Shown here: positions 1 to 10,007 of the stretch, piece after piece
How the letters are laid out: every line of letters begins with the position of its first letter
Position numbering within the stretch: the stretch's first letter is position 1
Assembly (NCBI GenBank): GCA_029262065.1
Contig: JAJDAC010000046.1
Location: forward strand, 62,001-126,000
Direction of reading: 5' to 3'
DNA: 64,000 nt
Source: Candidatus Krumholzibacteriota bacterium
GTDB taxonomy: Bacteria > Krumholzibacteriota > Krumholzibacteriia > JAJRXK01
Notes under the pieces: model-generated
What the model was told of the DNA's origin: nothing
The model's input: only the letters and a program-made list of their open reading frames with translations
The model's database searches: none
Program-made: the position numbers and the translations under genes

Positions 1-2
1 TT

Positions 3-242
3 CCGAAGACATCGATCGAATTCCGAGGCGGCATTGCGCACGAGCGCATCGGCGGTTGGTCATGGCTGCGCGGAACATACGGCGCGCTCTACGCACTTGA
101 AGGTGGGTTCGGCTGGTTCTTGCGCGGAGAATACCGTGGCGTATATATCGACGCGTCGAGTCGTAGTTGGGAGCCGGGTCGATTTGAAGCGGGGATACGT
201 TGGGGCGCTCACCCCGGGCGGGTGGGTCGCAACGGCAACTAG
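3..242 (+). CDS. C-terminal end of a barrel-like surface protein (partial)
   Basis: An open frame enters from the left edge and stops at TAG 240-242, giving 79 residues of a C-terminus; the start lies outside the window. The peptide is rich in Gly, Trp, Tyr and Arg in an alternating pattern (for example WSWLRGTYGALYALEGGFGW), as in transmembrane beta-strands of outer-membrane proteins, but too little is present to name a family. The last residues are polar (GRVGRNGN) rather than the terminal aromatic typical of Bam substrates. It faces the peptide transporter gene tail to tail; the 38-base gap holds a perfect 12-base palindrome, GATCAGCTGATC at 262-273. A different frame over the same bases is open longer but has no protein-like composition. 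Confidence 0.45.
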   Translation, partial: PKTSIEFRGGIAHERIGGWSWLRGTYGALYALEGGFGWFLRGEYRGVYIDASSRSWEPGRFEAGIRWGAHPGRVGRNGN

Positions 243-280
243 TGCCGCTGCGACCCCAGACGATCAGCTGATCCAGTCCG

Positions 281-1804
281 CTAGTGGATACCGTGCATCC
301 ACTTCCGCAGCAGCGGAACCAACGCCAGTGAAAGCACCGTGGCGGCCATGGCGGCCAGTCCGATGTTCTGGAATACGTCACCGTAGATCGCCACTGTCTG
401 TATCGGGTCAAGCGCCTCGGCCGAGCCGCCCTCGGCGCCGCTCACCGAAGTGAAGCGCGCGATAACCGATGCGAGGTAGTTGGCGAATGCGTTCGACAGG
501 AACCACGCGCCCATGACCATACTGACGATCTTCATGGGGGCCAGCTTGGTCACCATGCTGAGTCCCACGGGAGAGAGGCAAAGCTCACCCGTGGTGTGCA
601 GCAAGTAGCCCAGGATGAGCCAGATGATGGCCACCTGACCGGTGTCCGAACTCAGGCGCGCGCCAAAGGCCAGCACCAGAAAGCCCAGGCCGAGCTGGAA
701 GATACCCAGCGTGAACTTGAGCGGGGTGGGTGGCTCACGGTGCATGGTTCCAAGCTTGGTCCACAGCGCCGCGAAGGGCACACCCAGCAGGAGAATGAAC
801 GCCGGATTGAACGACTGGCCCCATGAAGTGGGCATCTCCCAGCCGAATATTCCACGGTCCACGTTTCTTTCGGTGAACAGGTTGATCGAACTACCTGCTT
901 GCTCGAAGAAGCTCCAGAACAGTGTAGAGAAGAAGATGAGTACCAGGACGACCCACATCCGGTGGCGCTCGGCCTCTTCAAACCGGGTTGATGAGTAGAA
1001 CAGGTACGCCAGCACCACCACGCCCGTGGCGATCATCAGGAACTTGATGATGGGATTCACCGGCTCGTTTCTCACCAGCAGCGAGAACACCGCCACCGAC
1101 GCGATCACCGCGATGTACGTGATGACTTCCTTGCTCAGACCCGCGAACTTCGGACGCTTCAGGTCCTCGGGGTCGGGAGGGTTGCCGTAGGCAGCCATTT
1201 TCTTGCCGCCCGCACTGAACACGATCTGACCAAGTACCATGCCCACGCCGGCCAGTCCAAAACCGTAGTGCCAGCCCACGTTCTCGCCAATCCAGCCGCA
1301 CACCAGCGGAGCCAGGAACGCGCCCAGGTTGATGCCCATGTAGAAGATCGTGAAACCGCCGTCGCGGCGGGGATCGTCTTTCTTGTACAGCTCTCCGACC
1401 ATGGTCGAGATATTGGGTTTGAACAGTCCATTACCCGCGATCAACAGGCCCAACGCTCCGTAGAAGGCCCACATGGGAGGGAAGGCCATGAGAAAATGGC
1501 CCGCCGCCATAAGGATGCCGCCCAACGTGACGGCCTTCTTCCGGCCCAGGATGCGGTCAGCGATCATGCCGCCGATGAATGGCGTGGCGTACACCAGCGA
1601 GGTGTAGGCGCCGTAGACCACGTAGGCGCGGTCGTCGCTGAAGACGAATTCCTGCGTCATGTACAGCACGAGTAGCGCGCGCATGCCGTAGTAGCTGAAC
1701 CGTTCCCACATCTCCGCAAAGAAGAGGATGTACAGCTGACTGGGCTGACCCGTCTGGGAAGGTGCCGGGGCGCCTCCGGCGGTAGTAGCAATGTTTTCGG
1801 TCAT
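281..1804 (-). CDS. POT/PTR2-family proton-coupled peptide transporter
   Basis: Inner-membrane major-facilitator transporter of 507 residues that imports di- and tripeptides with protons. The family signatures are visible: the ExxER element near the N-terminus (EMWERFSYYG), the FYxxINxG motif in the middle (FYMGINLGAF) and a long run of hydrophobic helices through to the C-terminus. A longer frame runs upstream, but the ATG at 1804 (MTENIATT) is preferred because AGGA lies seven bases before it and the upstream residues are not protein-like. The 183-base gap to the upstream minus-strand gene suggests its own promoter. Family assignment is firm; the exact substrate is not known from sequence. 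Confidence 0.93.
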   Translation of the reverse strand: MTENIATTAGGAPAPSQTGQPSQLYILFFAEMWERFSYYGMRALLVLYMTQEFVFSDDRAYVVYGAYTSLVYATPFIGGMIADRILGRKKAVTLGGILMAAGHFLMAFPPMWAFYGALGLLIAGNGLFKPNISTMVGELYKKDDPRRDGGFTIFYMGINLGAFLAPLVCGWIGENVGWHYGFGLAGVGMVLGQIVFSAGGKKMAAYGNPPDPEDLKRPKFAGLSKEVITYIAVIASVAVFSLLVRNEPVNPIIKFLMIATGVVVLAYLFYSSTRFEEAERHRMWVVLVLIFFSTLFWSFFEQAGSSINLFTERNVDRGIFGWEMPTSWGQSFNPAFILLLGVPFAALWTKLGTMHREPPTPLKFTLGIFQLGLGFLVLAFGARLSSDTGQVAIIWLILGYLLHTTGELCLSPVGLSMVTKLAPMKIVSMVMGAWFLSNAFANYLASVIARFTSVSGAEGGSAEALDPIQTVAIYGDVFQNIGLAAMAATVLSLALVPLLRKWMHGIH

Positions 1805-1987
1805 GGACGTTCCTAGGTGGGGCGAGATACCAGGGTTACAGTCGGGAGTGTGGACGAGAATCCGTCCGGTACAATTGCCCGCGAGTGTATCGCACACAGG
1901 CGGCAGCTGCAATTGGAACCCCAAGCGTGCGTTTGGTCCCAAATCGTTGGAATTGTGGAGGTTAGGCCCGTTCCGCCGGGTGGGCGT

Positions 1988-3220
1988 CTACTGCGTGGCC
2001 TTGGCCACGATGGCCCGGATCTCCTCGTCGGAGAGTAGCTCGGCTACTTCTTTCGCTCGATTCAGCACAGCCTCTACCACGGACGGCTCGTGCGGCAGGT
2101 CGCGCGACTGCAGGTAGTAGAGCACGTTGGACGCCCCGGACATGTGGCCGACTTCGATTTCCTGCTCGCGCCCGATCCAATTGGCCGGTACGCCCGAATA
2201 GATGCGGTCGGCCAGCCAGCGATCGCCGCGTCGGTCGGCCTTGAGCACCGCGGCGGCGTGGACACCGGTTGCCGTGCGGAACGCGTCACGCCCCACGATG
2301 GGGCAGTTCACGGGAATGGGCACCCGTGTCGCCTCGGAAACCGCGCGTACGTATTCGTGCAGTTTGGAGAGATCGTCGTCGCGGTAGCCCAGAAGTTTGA
2401 AGTTCACCAGGATCTGTTCCATGGGCGCGTTGCCCACGCGTTCGCCGATGCCAAGCGCGGTTCCGTGGATGCGCGTGGCTCCACCCTCGACGGCGGCGAT
2501 GCAGTTGGCGATGTCGAGTCCGCGGTCACGATGGCCGTGCCAGTCGATCCCCACGTCTACACCGAGACCCTCGACGAGCTCGTGGGTCCAACGCACCAGA
2601 TTGTACGTACCCTTGGGTGTAGCGGCGCCCACGGTATCGCACAGACAGAGTCGCGCGGCGCCGGCATCTATGGCTGCCTTGAACAGCGTGGTGAGTTGGT
2701 CCGGGTTTGAACGGATCGTGTCCTCGGTTACGTAGATGACCTCGAGGCCTTCCTTCACCGCGAACTCCACGCTGTCGCGTGTGTGCTTCAGGACGAGCTC
2801 AAGATCCCATTCCTCGGCGTACAGTCGGATCGGACTGCTGCCAATGAACAGCGCGGCTCCCATCCGAACGCCGGTCTTCTGCATGATATCAGCCATTGGG
2901 GCGGCATCGGCCACCAGCGTGCGGCCGGCGCAGAACGGCTGGATGTTCATGTTTGCCCGAATGATCTCCTGGCACAGGGCCAGGACGGCATCGTACTGAC
3001 GCTGGCCCGCACCCGGTAGGCCAATGTCGGCCACGTCTATATGTAGATCTTCCATCAGGTGCAGGATGGCTAGCTTCTCGTCGAGATCCGGATCACGCAC
3101 CGACGGGCTCTGGAGGCCATCCCGCAGACTCTCGTCCCATACAGCAATGCGCTGCGTGTCACGGGGCGCGGAATCGTTGGCCCAGTCGAAGATCAGCGTG
3201 TCGCGGTCGATCGATTCCAA
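1988..3220 (-). CDS. DRE-TIM metallolyase (2-isopropylmalate/homocitrate/citramalate synthase family)
   Basis: A 410-residue TIM-barrel enzyme of the family that condenses acyl-CoA with a 2-oxo acid or does the reverse cleavage. The N-terminal DESLRDGLQ block carries the divalent-metal Asp and the catalytic Arg; CDTVGAATP is the late barrel strand, and HGHRDRG with GIGERVGNA matches the HxH metal site and the following glycine loop of LeuA. The usual HCHND is HGHRD here, so the substrate cannot be assigned. The C-terminal part continues the helical subdomain but I see no regulatory LeuA dimer domain. Translation appears to start at TTG 3220, with GAGG just upstream. It diverges from acs across 131 bases. 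Confidence 0.8.
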   Translation of the reverse strand: MESIDRDTLIFDWANDSAPRDTQRIAVWDESLRDGLQSPSVRDPDLDEKLAILHLMEDLHIDVADIGLPGAGQRQYDAVLALCQEIIRANMNIQPFCAGRTLVADAAPMADIMQKTGVRMGAALFIGSSPIRLYAEEWDLELVLKHTRDSVEFAVKEGLEVIYVTEDTIRSNPDQLTTLFKAAIDAGAARLCLCDTVGAATPKGTYNLVRWTHELVEGLGVDVGIDWHGHRDRGLDIANCIAAVEGGATRIHGTALGIGERVGNAPMEQILVNFKLLGYRDDDLSKLHEYVRAVSEATRVPIPVNCPIVGRDAFRTATGVHAAAVLKADRRGDRWLADRIYSGVPANWIGREQEIEVGHMSGASNVLYYLQSRDLPHEPSVVEAVLNRAKEVAELLSDEEIRAIVAKATQ

Positions 3221-3351
3221 GATGCCTCACTTGGCGGATGGCTGGGGGAAGGGCGCTTGGGCCGCGCTGGCGACCATGATATAGATTAAGCCTCGTTGCT
3301 TGCACCGCCAAGATCGCGGTTTGGTACCCCTGCACACGGAGCCGTCGCTGA

Positions 3352-5301
<1,950 letters not shown>

Positions 5302-5327
5302 GCGGCGCGCCCCGCGTGCCCTGACCT

Positions 5328-5354
5328 CGCCTTGCCCTCCCTAGGCGGTTTTTT
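5328..5354 (+). terminator. weak intrinsic terminator after acs
   Basis: A 5-bp stem (CGCCT 5328-5332 with AGGCG 5343-5347, 10-base loop) is followed by one G and six Ts, 27 bases after the acs stop. The stem is short, so efficiency is doubtful. On the other strand it lies beyond the anti-sigma stop at 5419, with no T-run in that direction. Confidence 0.4.
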
Positions 5355-5418
5355 GCTCCCGACGTTCGGCAGGTCCCGCGGGTCCCGCGGGCCCCGCAGG
5401 TCCGGCAATCCGGCGGGT

Positions 5419-6987
5419 CTACTGTTCGTCGCGGCTTTCCAGCCAGCGGCGTACGCGTACTCGAAGTTCGGTGTCTTCCACGTTGTTCACACGTCGTTCC
5501 AGATAGATGGCGACCGAGTCCTGCAGGGTTGGCGTGTTCTGCATGCGCGCGGCGAAATCGCTGATACGCCGCGCGAGTGGACTGCGATTGCGGCGTGTTT
5601 GGTTGTCGGTCTCGAACGTGGACTCGCGGGTGAGTTGGGCACCATTCTCGCCGTCCAGTTGGTTCATGATCGAACGAATCCACTCGATTTCGTCTGGCTG
5701 GCCCTCTGCTTCAGTCGCAATTTCCAGCGTGCGCCGTAGAGCCGACACGGCGTTGTCCGAATCGATCGCTTTCGATTGGGCGATGTCGTCGAGACTTGGG
5801 GCGGGTTTGTTCTCGGCCTGGGGTGATCGGGACTCCAGCTCGGAGATCCGGTCTTCCCGTGCACCGTCATTGGAATCGTCGTTATCCACGCTGCGTAACT
5901 TGGAGGCGATCTCGACTGGTGTCGAGGCACTGGGTCCACCCGCGGCTTCCGCGACCTCTTCGGCGAGCACGACTTCCCCCTGACTCACAGGCGTCTGGCT
6001 CGCAGTTCCTTGGCTCGCAGTCGCTTGGCTCACAGTCGCCTGGCTCGCAGTCCCCTCGGTCTTTTCTTCGCGGCCCGACTTTTCAAGCGATGTTGGCTTG
6101 CTTACCAGTTGGCCGAACGCGCCCGCACCGTCCTGACGCTTGGAATCTTCCTTGCCAACTTCCTTACCACCTTGATCGCGCGACAGTTCGCTACGGGGGC
6201 TCGCGAGCCCCGGGTCCTTGGTCGCTTCGTTCGGAGCAGAATCGTCGCGGTCGCCGAAACCGTCGGCCGAGGACTTGGCCGCGGGCCGCGCCGCCGACTC
6301 ATCCGCCGACGAACTTTCCAGATGTACCGCTCCGGGGCTGCCCGGAAGGTGCACGGGATTGGCCTGCCACTGTCGCAGGCTGATGACGCCCACGAGAAGC
6401 ACGGCGAACGCCGTGGGTGCGACCACCGGCCACCGCCATCTCGACCACCATCCCATGCCCAGGCCCATGCCCATGCCCCGGCCCATGCCCAGGCCAAATG
6501 GGTTTCCGCGCGTGCGTGAGTTGTCGGCACCGGAGCCCTGGCCCGCGGCACCTTTGCGTCCCGCGGCACCCCTGCGTCCGGCGGTACCCCTGGGTCCCGC
6601 TACACCGGCTCGCGCGGTGTCCGAACTGTCGTCCAGACCTTCGCCCGCGTCACCCAGCATGGCCGCGGCCCTCGCCGGAAGCACGTCGCCCGCGTGGGCT
6701 TCATCGCGCTCGGAGCGTCGACGCGGCTTGCCGCCGATTTCGTCCATGACCGACTTCGTCATGTTGGCAAAAAACGCTGGGGATGGTTCCGGTCGGGTGT
6801 CCACGGAGCTGGCGGCCACGGAGTCGACCTGCTGGATCCAGCTGGCCACGGCCTGGCACCGGTCACAACCGGCCAGATGGTGGCGTAGGGCCTTGGCCTC
6901 GGTGGAATCGAGTTCGCCCTCTACCTGAGCGCCCAGTCGGTCGCGGGCTTCCTGGCAAGCGGGGGGAATGGAGGGTCTTGGTGTCAT
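5419..6987 (-). CDS. membrane anti-sigma factor with zinc finger, collagen-like and SQ repeats
   Basis: Predicted partner and inhibitor of the ECF sigma factor encoded just upstream; the two genes overlap by ATGA (6984-6987). The ATG at 6987 gives 522 residues. H37-x3-C41-x2-C44 is the zinc-binding anti-sigma motif. Residues 128-152 form about eight Gly-X-Y triplets, 165-180 are Gly-Met rich, and 187-204 form the single membrane helix, so these repeats face the cytoplasm. The very long outer part includes five copies of a pentapeptide ending in SQ (311-335) and a charged C-terminal helical region. Anti-sigma factors with this finger are usually 100-300 residues, so the length and repeats are unusual. 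The role is inferred from motif and position. Confidence 0.82.
   Translation of the reverse strand: MTPRPSIPPACQEARDRLGAQVEGELDSTEAKALRHHLAGCDRCQAVASWIQQVDSVAASSVDTRPEPSPAFFANMTKSVMDEIGGKPRRRSERDEAHAGDVLPARAAAMLGDAGEGLDDSSDTARAGVAGPRGTAGRRGAAGRKGAAGQGSGADNSRTRGNPFGLGMGRGMGMGLGMGWWSRWRWPVVAPTAFAVLLVGVISLRQWQANPVHLPGSPGAVHLESSSADESAARPAAKSSADGFGDRDDSAPNEATKDPGLASPRSELSRDQGGKEVGKEDSKRQDGAGAFGQLVSKPTSLEKSGREEKTEGTASQATVSQATASQGTASQTPVSQGEVVLAEEVAEAAGGPSASTPVEIASKLRSVDNDDSNDGAREDRISELESRSPQAENKPAPSLDDIAQSKAIDSDNAVSALRRTLEIATEAEGQPDEIEWIRSIMNQLDGENGAQLTRESTFETDNQTRRNRSPLARRISDFAARMQNTPTLQDSVAIYLERRVNNVEDTELRVRVRRWLESRDEQ
5980..6054. repeat. coding minisatellite, five 15-bp units in the anti-sigma gene
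   Basis: Five consecutive 15-base units of the type CTGGCTCGCAGTTCC, diverging by one to four bases, encode on the minus strand the pentapeptides GTASQ, ATVSQ, ATASQ, GTASQ and TPVSQ. The unit is a multiple of three, so copy changes would alter the length of the extracytoplasmic linker without breaking the frame. Confidence 0.9.
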
Positions 6988-7589
6988 GGTGTGCCCCCTT
7001 CGCGCGGCCCGAAGGTCTGGGCCAACGCCTCGGCCAGGCGCGCACGCGCACGCGCCAACTGCGACATGACGGTTCCCATGGGAACGTCCAGAGTGGCCGC
7101 GATTTCGGCGTAGGAAAGCTCTTCGAAATTGCGAAGCCGGAACACTGCCGCCCACGCAGGCGGTAGGTCGTCGAGTGCCCGGTCGACCGCGGTCTGTACC
7201 TCACGGGCGCGTAGGTCAGCGTCGGAATTCGCGCCGCTGGCGCGCTCGGCCAGGGCTTCGTCGGACACCTCGTGCCGGCGTTTGCGTTTGTCGAGTTCAT
7301 TGAGAGCGAGATTCACGGCGATCTTCCTGAGCCAGGGATAGAACTCCCGCGTGGGGTCGTAGCGATCCAGGTTCTTGAAGGCCCGGACCAACGCCTCCTG
7401 CAGGACATCTTCCACATCGGCGTCGTCGCGGAAAAACCGGCGCAAAGTACGGTGCAGAACGGGACCGTGCCGGTCCACCAGGTACGCATATGCACTGGTA
7501 TCGCCCTGCCGAACGGACCTGACCCATTCCACGTCTTGCCGATGAGCAACATCGGCGTCCGTGTTTTCCGAAGCCACGGGTTTGTCCAT
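6984..7589 (-). CDS. ECF-type RNA polymerase sigma factor
   Basis: A 201-residue group 4 sigma-70 factor with region 2 (about 25-95: DVEDVLQEALVRAFKNL for core binding, then the WLRKIAVN segment that contacts the -10 element), a linker, and region 4 (about 130-190: LPPAWAAVFRLRNFEELSY followed by the helix-turn-helix AEIAATLDVPMGTVMSQLAR that reads the -35 element). It is translationally coupled to the anti-sigma gene. Upstream within 200 bases lie two 31-base direct repeats with palindromic cores. Its regulon is unknown; the adjacent lipoprotein genes on the same strand are natural candidates (inference). Confidence 0.93.
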   Translation of the reverse strand: MDKPVASENTDADVAHRQDVEWVRSVRQGDTSAYAYLVDRHGPVLHRTLRRFFRDDADVEDVLQEALVRAFKNLDRYDPTREFYPWLRKIAVNLALNELDKRKRRHEVSDEALAERASGANSDADLRAREVQTAVDRALDDLPPAWAAVFRLRNFEELSYAEIAATLDVPMGTVMSQLARARARLAEALAQTFGPREGGTP

Positions 7590-7667
7590 CGACGACCTCT
7601 ATTGCCAGTACAGCGCTGCCTGCCCACTTATTCCCGAAAATCAGGCATTCTCAGGAACCCGCCAAAC

Positions 7668-7729
7668 AGACAGCCCTCGTGCGAGTCAGCCCCGCGCAAG
7701 ACAGCCCTCGTGCGAGACAGCCCCGCGGA
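7668..7729. repeat. two 31-bp direct repeats with CTCGTGCGAG palindromes
   Basis: Copies at 7668-7698 and 7699-7729 differ at about two positions. Each contains the 10-base palindrome CTCGTGCGAG followed by a CAGCCCCGCG block. A decayed, shorter relative follows around 7730-7757. They lie 79 to 140 bases upstream of the sigma start, a fitting place for operator sites. Two abutting copies with no spacers do not make a CRISPR array. Confidence 0.75.
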
Positions 7730-7825
7730 GGTTCCTGGGAGACAGTCCCCCGGAGGGTATTCCGCGAAACCGGGCCTGGCGAGAATTTCGCGCGGCGGCG
7801 CCAATTGGTCAAAGAGCATATTTCC

Positions 7826-7848
7826 GGCCCGGGCGGAGAGCCCGGGCC
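7826..7848 (-). terminator. 9-bp perfect hairpin downstream of the P460-like gene
   Basis: GGCCCGGGC at 7826-7834 pairs perfectly with GCCCGGGCC at 7840-7848 around a 5-base loop. Read on the minus strand it is followed by GGAAATATG with no real U-tract, so it may be a terminator helper, an RNA-end protector or a regulatory hairpin. Confidence 0.45.
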
Positions 7849-7869
7849 CAGCGAGGTCAAGAAGCCTGC

Positions 7870-7890
7870 CCGCGGGCCGATGGTCCGCGG
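7870..7890 (-). terminator. hairpin directly after the P460-like stop codon
   Basis: CCGCGGGCC (7870-7878) pairs with GGTCCGCGG (7882-7890) with a 3-base loop and one wobble, starting five bases beyond the stop of the P460-like gene. The following minus-strand bases (GCAGGCTTCTTG) are only weakly U-rich. Together with 7826-7848 it probably marks the end of the lipoprotein operon. Confidence 0.5.
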
Positions 7891-7895
7891 ACAGA

Positions 7896-8429
7896 CTATT
7901 TGTCCAGGATCAGGCAGGTGAAGTCTTTTTCGGGGCCACAGTCGGGGTTGCCGCCGCTGTGGCAGTTGATGCACTCGGGTAGCTGGCCTGAGCGTTCGGT
8001 CCCGTCGTCCAGGTCGAATTCCTGCCATTCCCAGTCGCCGCTGTTGGGGGCAGTGCCGGCCGGGCCCTTGCGCATGGACGTGATGCGGATCACGTCGCCG
8101 CCACAGGTCGGATCGATATTGCTGTACTCGGTCTTGACGATGACGGTGCCCACGGGGAAGCCGTAGGTCTCGTCGATGTAGTTGTCGAGCTGGTCGGCCG
8201 AGATGTACACACCGACGGTGTTGCCGAAGTGGCCGGAGCTGAAGGTCCGGCAATCGAGCGCCTGACCGAACGCGGTCAGGTAGTCGTCGGGAAAGAAGCG
8301 CTCGACTCCGTTGCCGTTGCCGCCTGTGGGGGTGGTGCCGTCGTCGTCGCAGGCGGAAAGGCCCGCGATGGTGCCGCTAAGCAGCACCACCGCGACGAGC
8401 CATGCCCAACGCGTGTCATGGGTGTTCAA
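7896..8429 (-). CDS. cytochrome P460-like c-type haem lipoprotein
   Basis: A 177-residue exported lipoprotein: an N-terminal hydrophobic segment ends in a lipobox (LSAC, Cys near residue 27). The mature part follows the cytochrome P460 plan: an FPVGTVIVK strand, a SMRKGPAG turn, GDWEW, and a C-terminal haem-binding CINCH motif followed by a KDFTC segment. Known P460 proteins are periplasmic haem enzymes that act on hydroxylamine or related nitrogen oxides; whether this member does so is unknown. The start is a TTG at 8429 with AAGGA just upstream. It is the last gene of a three-gene minus-strand set of lipoproteins (21-base gap to the NHL gene upstream). Confidence 0.72.
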   Translation of the reverse strand: MNTHDTRWAWLVAVVLLSGTIAGLSACDDDGTTPTGGNGNGVERFFPDDYLTAFGQALDCRTFSSGHFGNTVGVYISADQLDNYIDETYGFPVGTVIVKTEYSNIDPTCGGDVIRITSMRKGPAGTAPNSGDWEWQEFDLDDGTERSGQLPECINCHSGGNPDCGPEKDFTCLILDK

Positions 8430-8450
8430 TGGGTTCCTTCCCGGTCTTCG

Positions 8451-9992
8451 CTACTTGCGAATGATTCGGATGCGATTGTTGTAGGTGTCGGTGATGTACA
8501 CGTTGTCGTCGCCATCCACGGCTACGCCGTACGGCTGGCGCAGCCAGGCCCGCGTAGGCAGACCGCCGTCGAGTACTTCGGTATCGCTGATGTCGGGGTT
8601 CGCGCGGCCCTGGCCGGCGAACGTGGTAATGATTCCCGCCGTGTCGACTTTGCGTACGGAGCTGTTGTTGGTGTCGGCGATGTACAGGTTGCCTGCGCTG
8701 TCGAAAGCGACGTCGGCCGGGAAGAACAGCGTGGCATCGGTCGCGGGACCGCCGTCGCCGGTCCAACCCTGGAGTGGCGTGTTGGTCTGCGGGTTCAGCC
8801 CGGCGCCGCCACCGGCGACCGTCTCCACCATGTTGGTGGTCATGCTGTAGCGTCGCACCAGGTGGTTCTGCGAATCGGCGAAGTACACATAGTCACCGTT
8901 CACGACCAACTTGCTGACCGGCGCCGCCGCCTGTCCGCCGGGCGCGTGAAGCCGTACATCGGTGCCCACGCCGTCGCCGTTGTAACCGTCTTCGCCGGTA
9001 CCCACGACGGTGATGATCTCACTCAGGTCGCCGGTCGAATTCGTATCGGTGATCTCCCCGTTGACCGGGCTGAGCCGACGGATACGTGTGTTCTTCTGAT
9101 CGGCGATGTAGAGATATCCGTCGCTATCGAACGCGGCCGCCGAAGGCAGGTCGAGGCAAGCCTCGATTCCGGGCCCATTGTCGCCACCGTAGCAGCGGTT
9201 ACCGTTCACCGAGATGCCTTCGAGACCACAGATGCGCGTGAGCTCGAGGGTGGTGGGGTCATATCGCATGATCTTGGAGTTGTGCCACGCTGACATGATC
9301 AGACGACCCTGCGGGTCGAACGCAATGTTCGTGGGGTGGTTCAAGCCCGCGTCCAGCGCCGGTCCTTCGGGGGCGTTGCCCAGCGTGCCGGTTCCGATGA
9401 TCGAGTACACGCGGTCGTTGCGTACCTCGAGGATGCGGTGGTTGTTCCAGTCGATGATGTACGGCGTGCCGTTGGGCGCGAAGGACACGTCCATGGGAAT
9501 CGCGAACTCGGCGTTCAACAACACCGTGCCATCGGGGGAAGCTGCGTTGGCGCCGGTGCCGGCCCACGTATCGATGATCGAGTACGACCCACCCACCGCG
9601 AACGTATTGTTCCGATCGTCGATGGCGCCGCCTTCGGCCGTGGTGACTCCGGTCACTTCGACGTCGTAGACCGATCCGTCCAGCAACGCCGACGCCAGGT
9701 CCAGCTGCACGCTGGTGTTGGCCGGTCCCACGACCGTCGCGGTGTTGACCGCGATGGTGGCCGCGCTGTTCTGATCGGCCACGGCGTAGTTGGCGGCGTT
9801 GCCGGCGCTGGTCGCGTCGACGGCCACGTTGAAGTCCACGAGCAGTTGCGTGCGCGCGGGGTTGTTGGCGGCCACGCCGGTCACGCGCAGGCGATCGACC
9901 GCGGGCGGAGCCGTGGAGTCAGAACCACAGGCCGGCAACAGCAGGGCCATGGCCAAAAGGAGAACGAACGAGAGAGCGTGTCGGGAGTGCAT
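8451..9992 (-). CDS. NHL-repeat beta-propeller lipoprotein (first paralogue)
   Basis: 513-residue lipoprotein; the lipobox LLPAC follows a hydrophobic signal. After the anchor comes an Ig-like domain of about 100 residues (strands such as LLVDFNVAVDATSAGNAANY), then six NHL blades with the recurring pattern of hydrophobic-P-x-D followed by LYIADxxNxRIRR, which should close into one six-bladed propeller. ATG 9992 is preferred over GTG 10004 because AGAGGTGG lies eight bases before it. No catalytic residues are evident; NHL propellers usually bind proteins, peptides or polymers. It sits 15 bases after the second NHL gene and 21 bases before the P460-like gene. Confidence 0.87.
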   Translation of the reverse strand: MHSRHALSFVLLLAMALLLPACGSDSTAPPAVDRLRVTGVAANNPARTQLLVDFNVAVDATSAGNAANYAVADQNSAATIAVNTATVVGPANTSVQLDLASALLDGSVYDVEVTGVTTAEGGAIDDRNNTFAVGGSYSIIDTWAGTGANAASPDGTVLLNAEFAIPMDVSFAPNGTPYIIDWNNHRILEVRNDRVYSIIGTGTLGNAPEGPALDAGLNHPTNIAFDPQGRLIMSAWHNSKIMRYDPTTLELTRICGLEGISVNGNRCYGGDNGPGIEACLDLPSAAAFDSDGYLYIADQKNTRIRRLSPVNGEITDTNSTGDLSEIITVVGTGEDGYNGDGVGTDVRLHAPGGQAAAPVSKLVVNGDYVYFADSQNHLVRRYSMTTNMVETVAGGGAGLNPQTNTPLQGWTGDGGPATDATLFFPADVAFDSAGNLYIADTNNSSVRKVDTAGIITTFAGQGRANPDISDTEVLDGGLPTRAWLRQPYGVAVDGDDNVYITDTYNNRIRIIRK

Positions 9993-10007
9993 GTTGGGTA
10001 CCACCTC

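Larger units (their letters stand above)
7590..7895. other. intergenic region between the P460-like and sigma genes
   Basis: 306 bases without a gene. It holds two direct repeats (7668-7729) and two strong GC hairpins (7826-7848 and 7870-7890). It must carry the sigma promoter and probably the end of the upstream minus-strand lipoprotein operon. Small open frames here show the repeats only and no coding character. Confidence 0.7.

Noticed and set aside
34-453. A 139-codon open frame at the left edge
   Set aside because: Its residues lack protein-like pattern and it runs into the peptide-transporter gene; the other frame (3-242) has the barrel-like composition.
5370-5405. Short tandem GTCCCGCGG-type repeat beside the anti-sigma stop
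   Set aside because: Too short and too GC-simple to call; it lies outside the coding part and may be chance.
7668-7729. CRISPR array
   Set aside because: Only two abutting repeats without spacers and no cas genes in the window.
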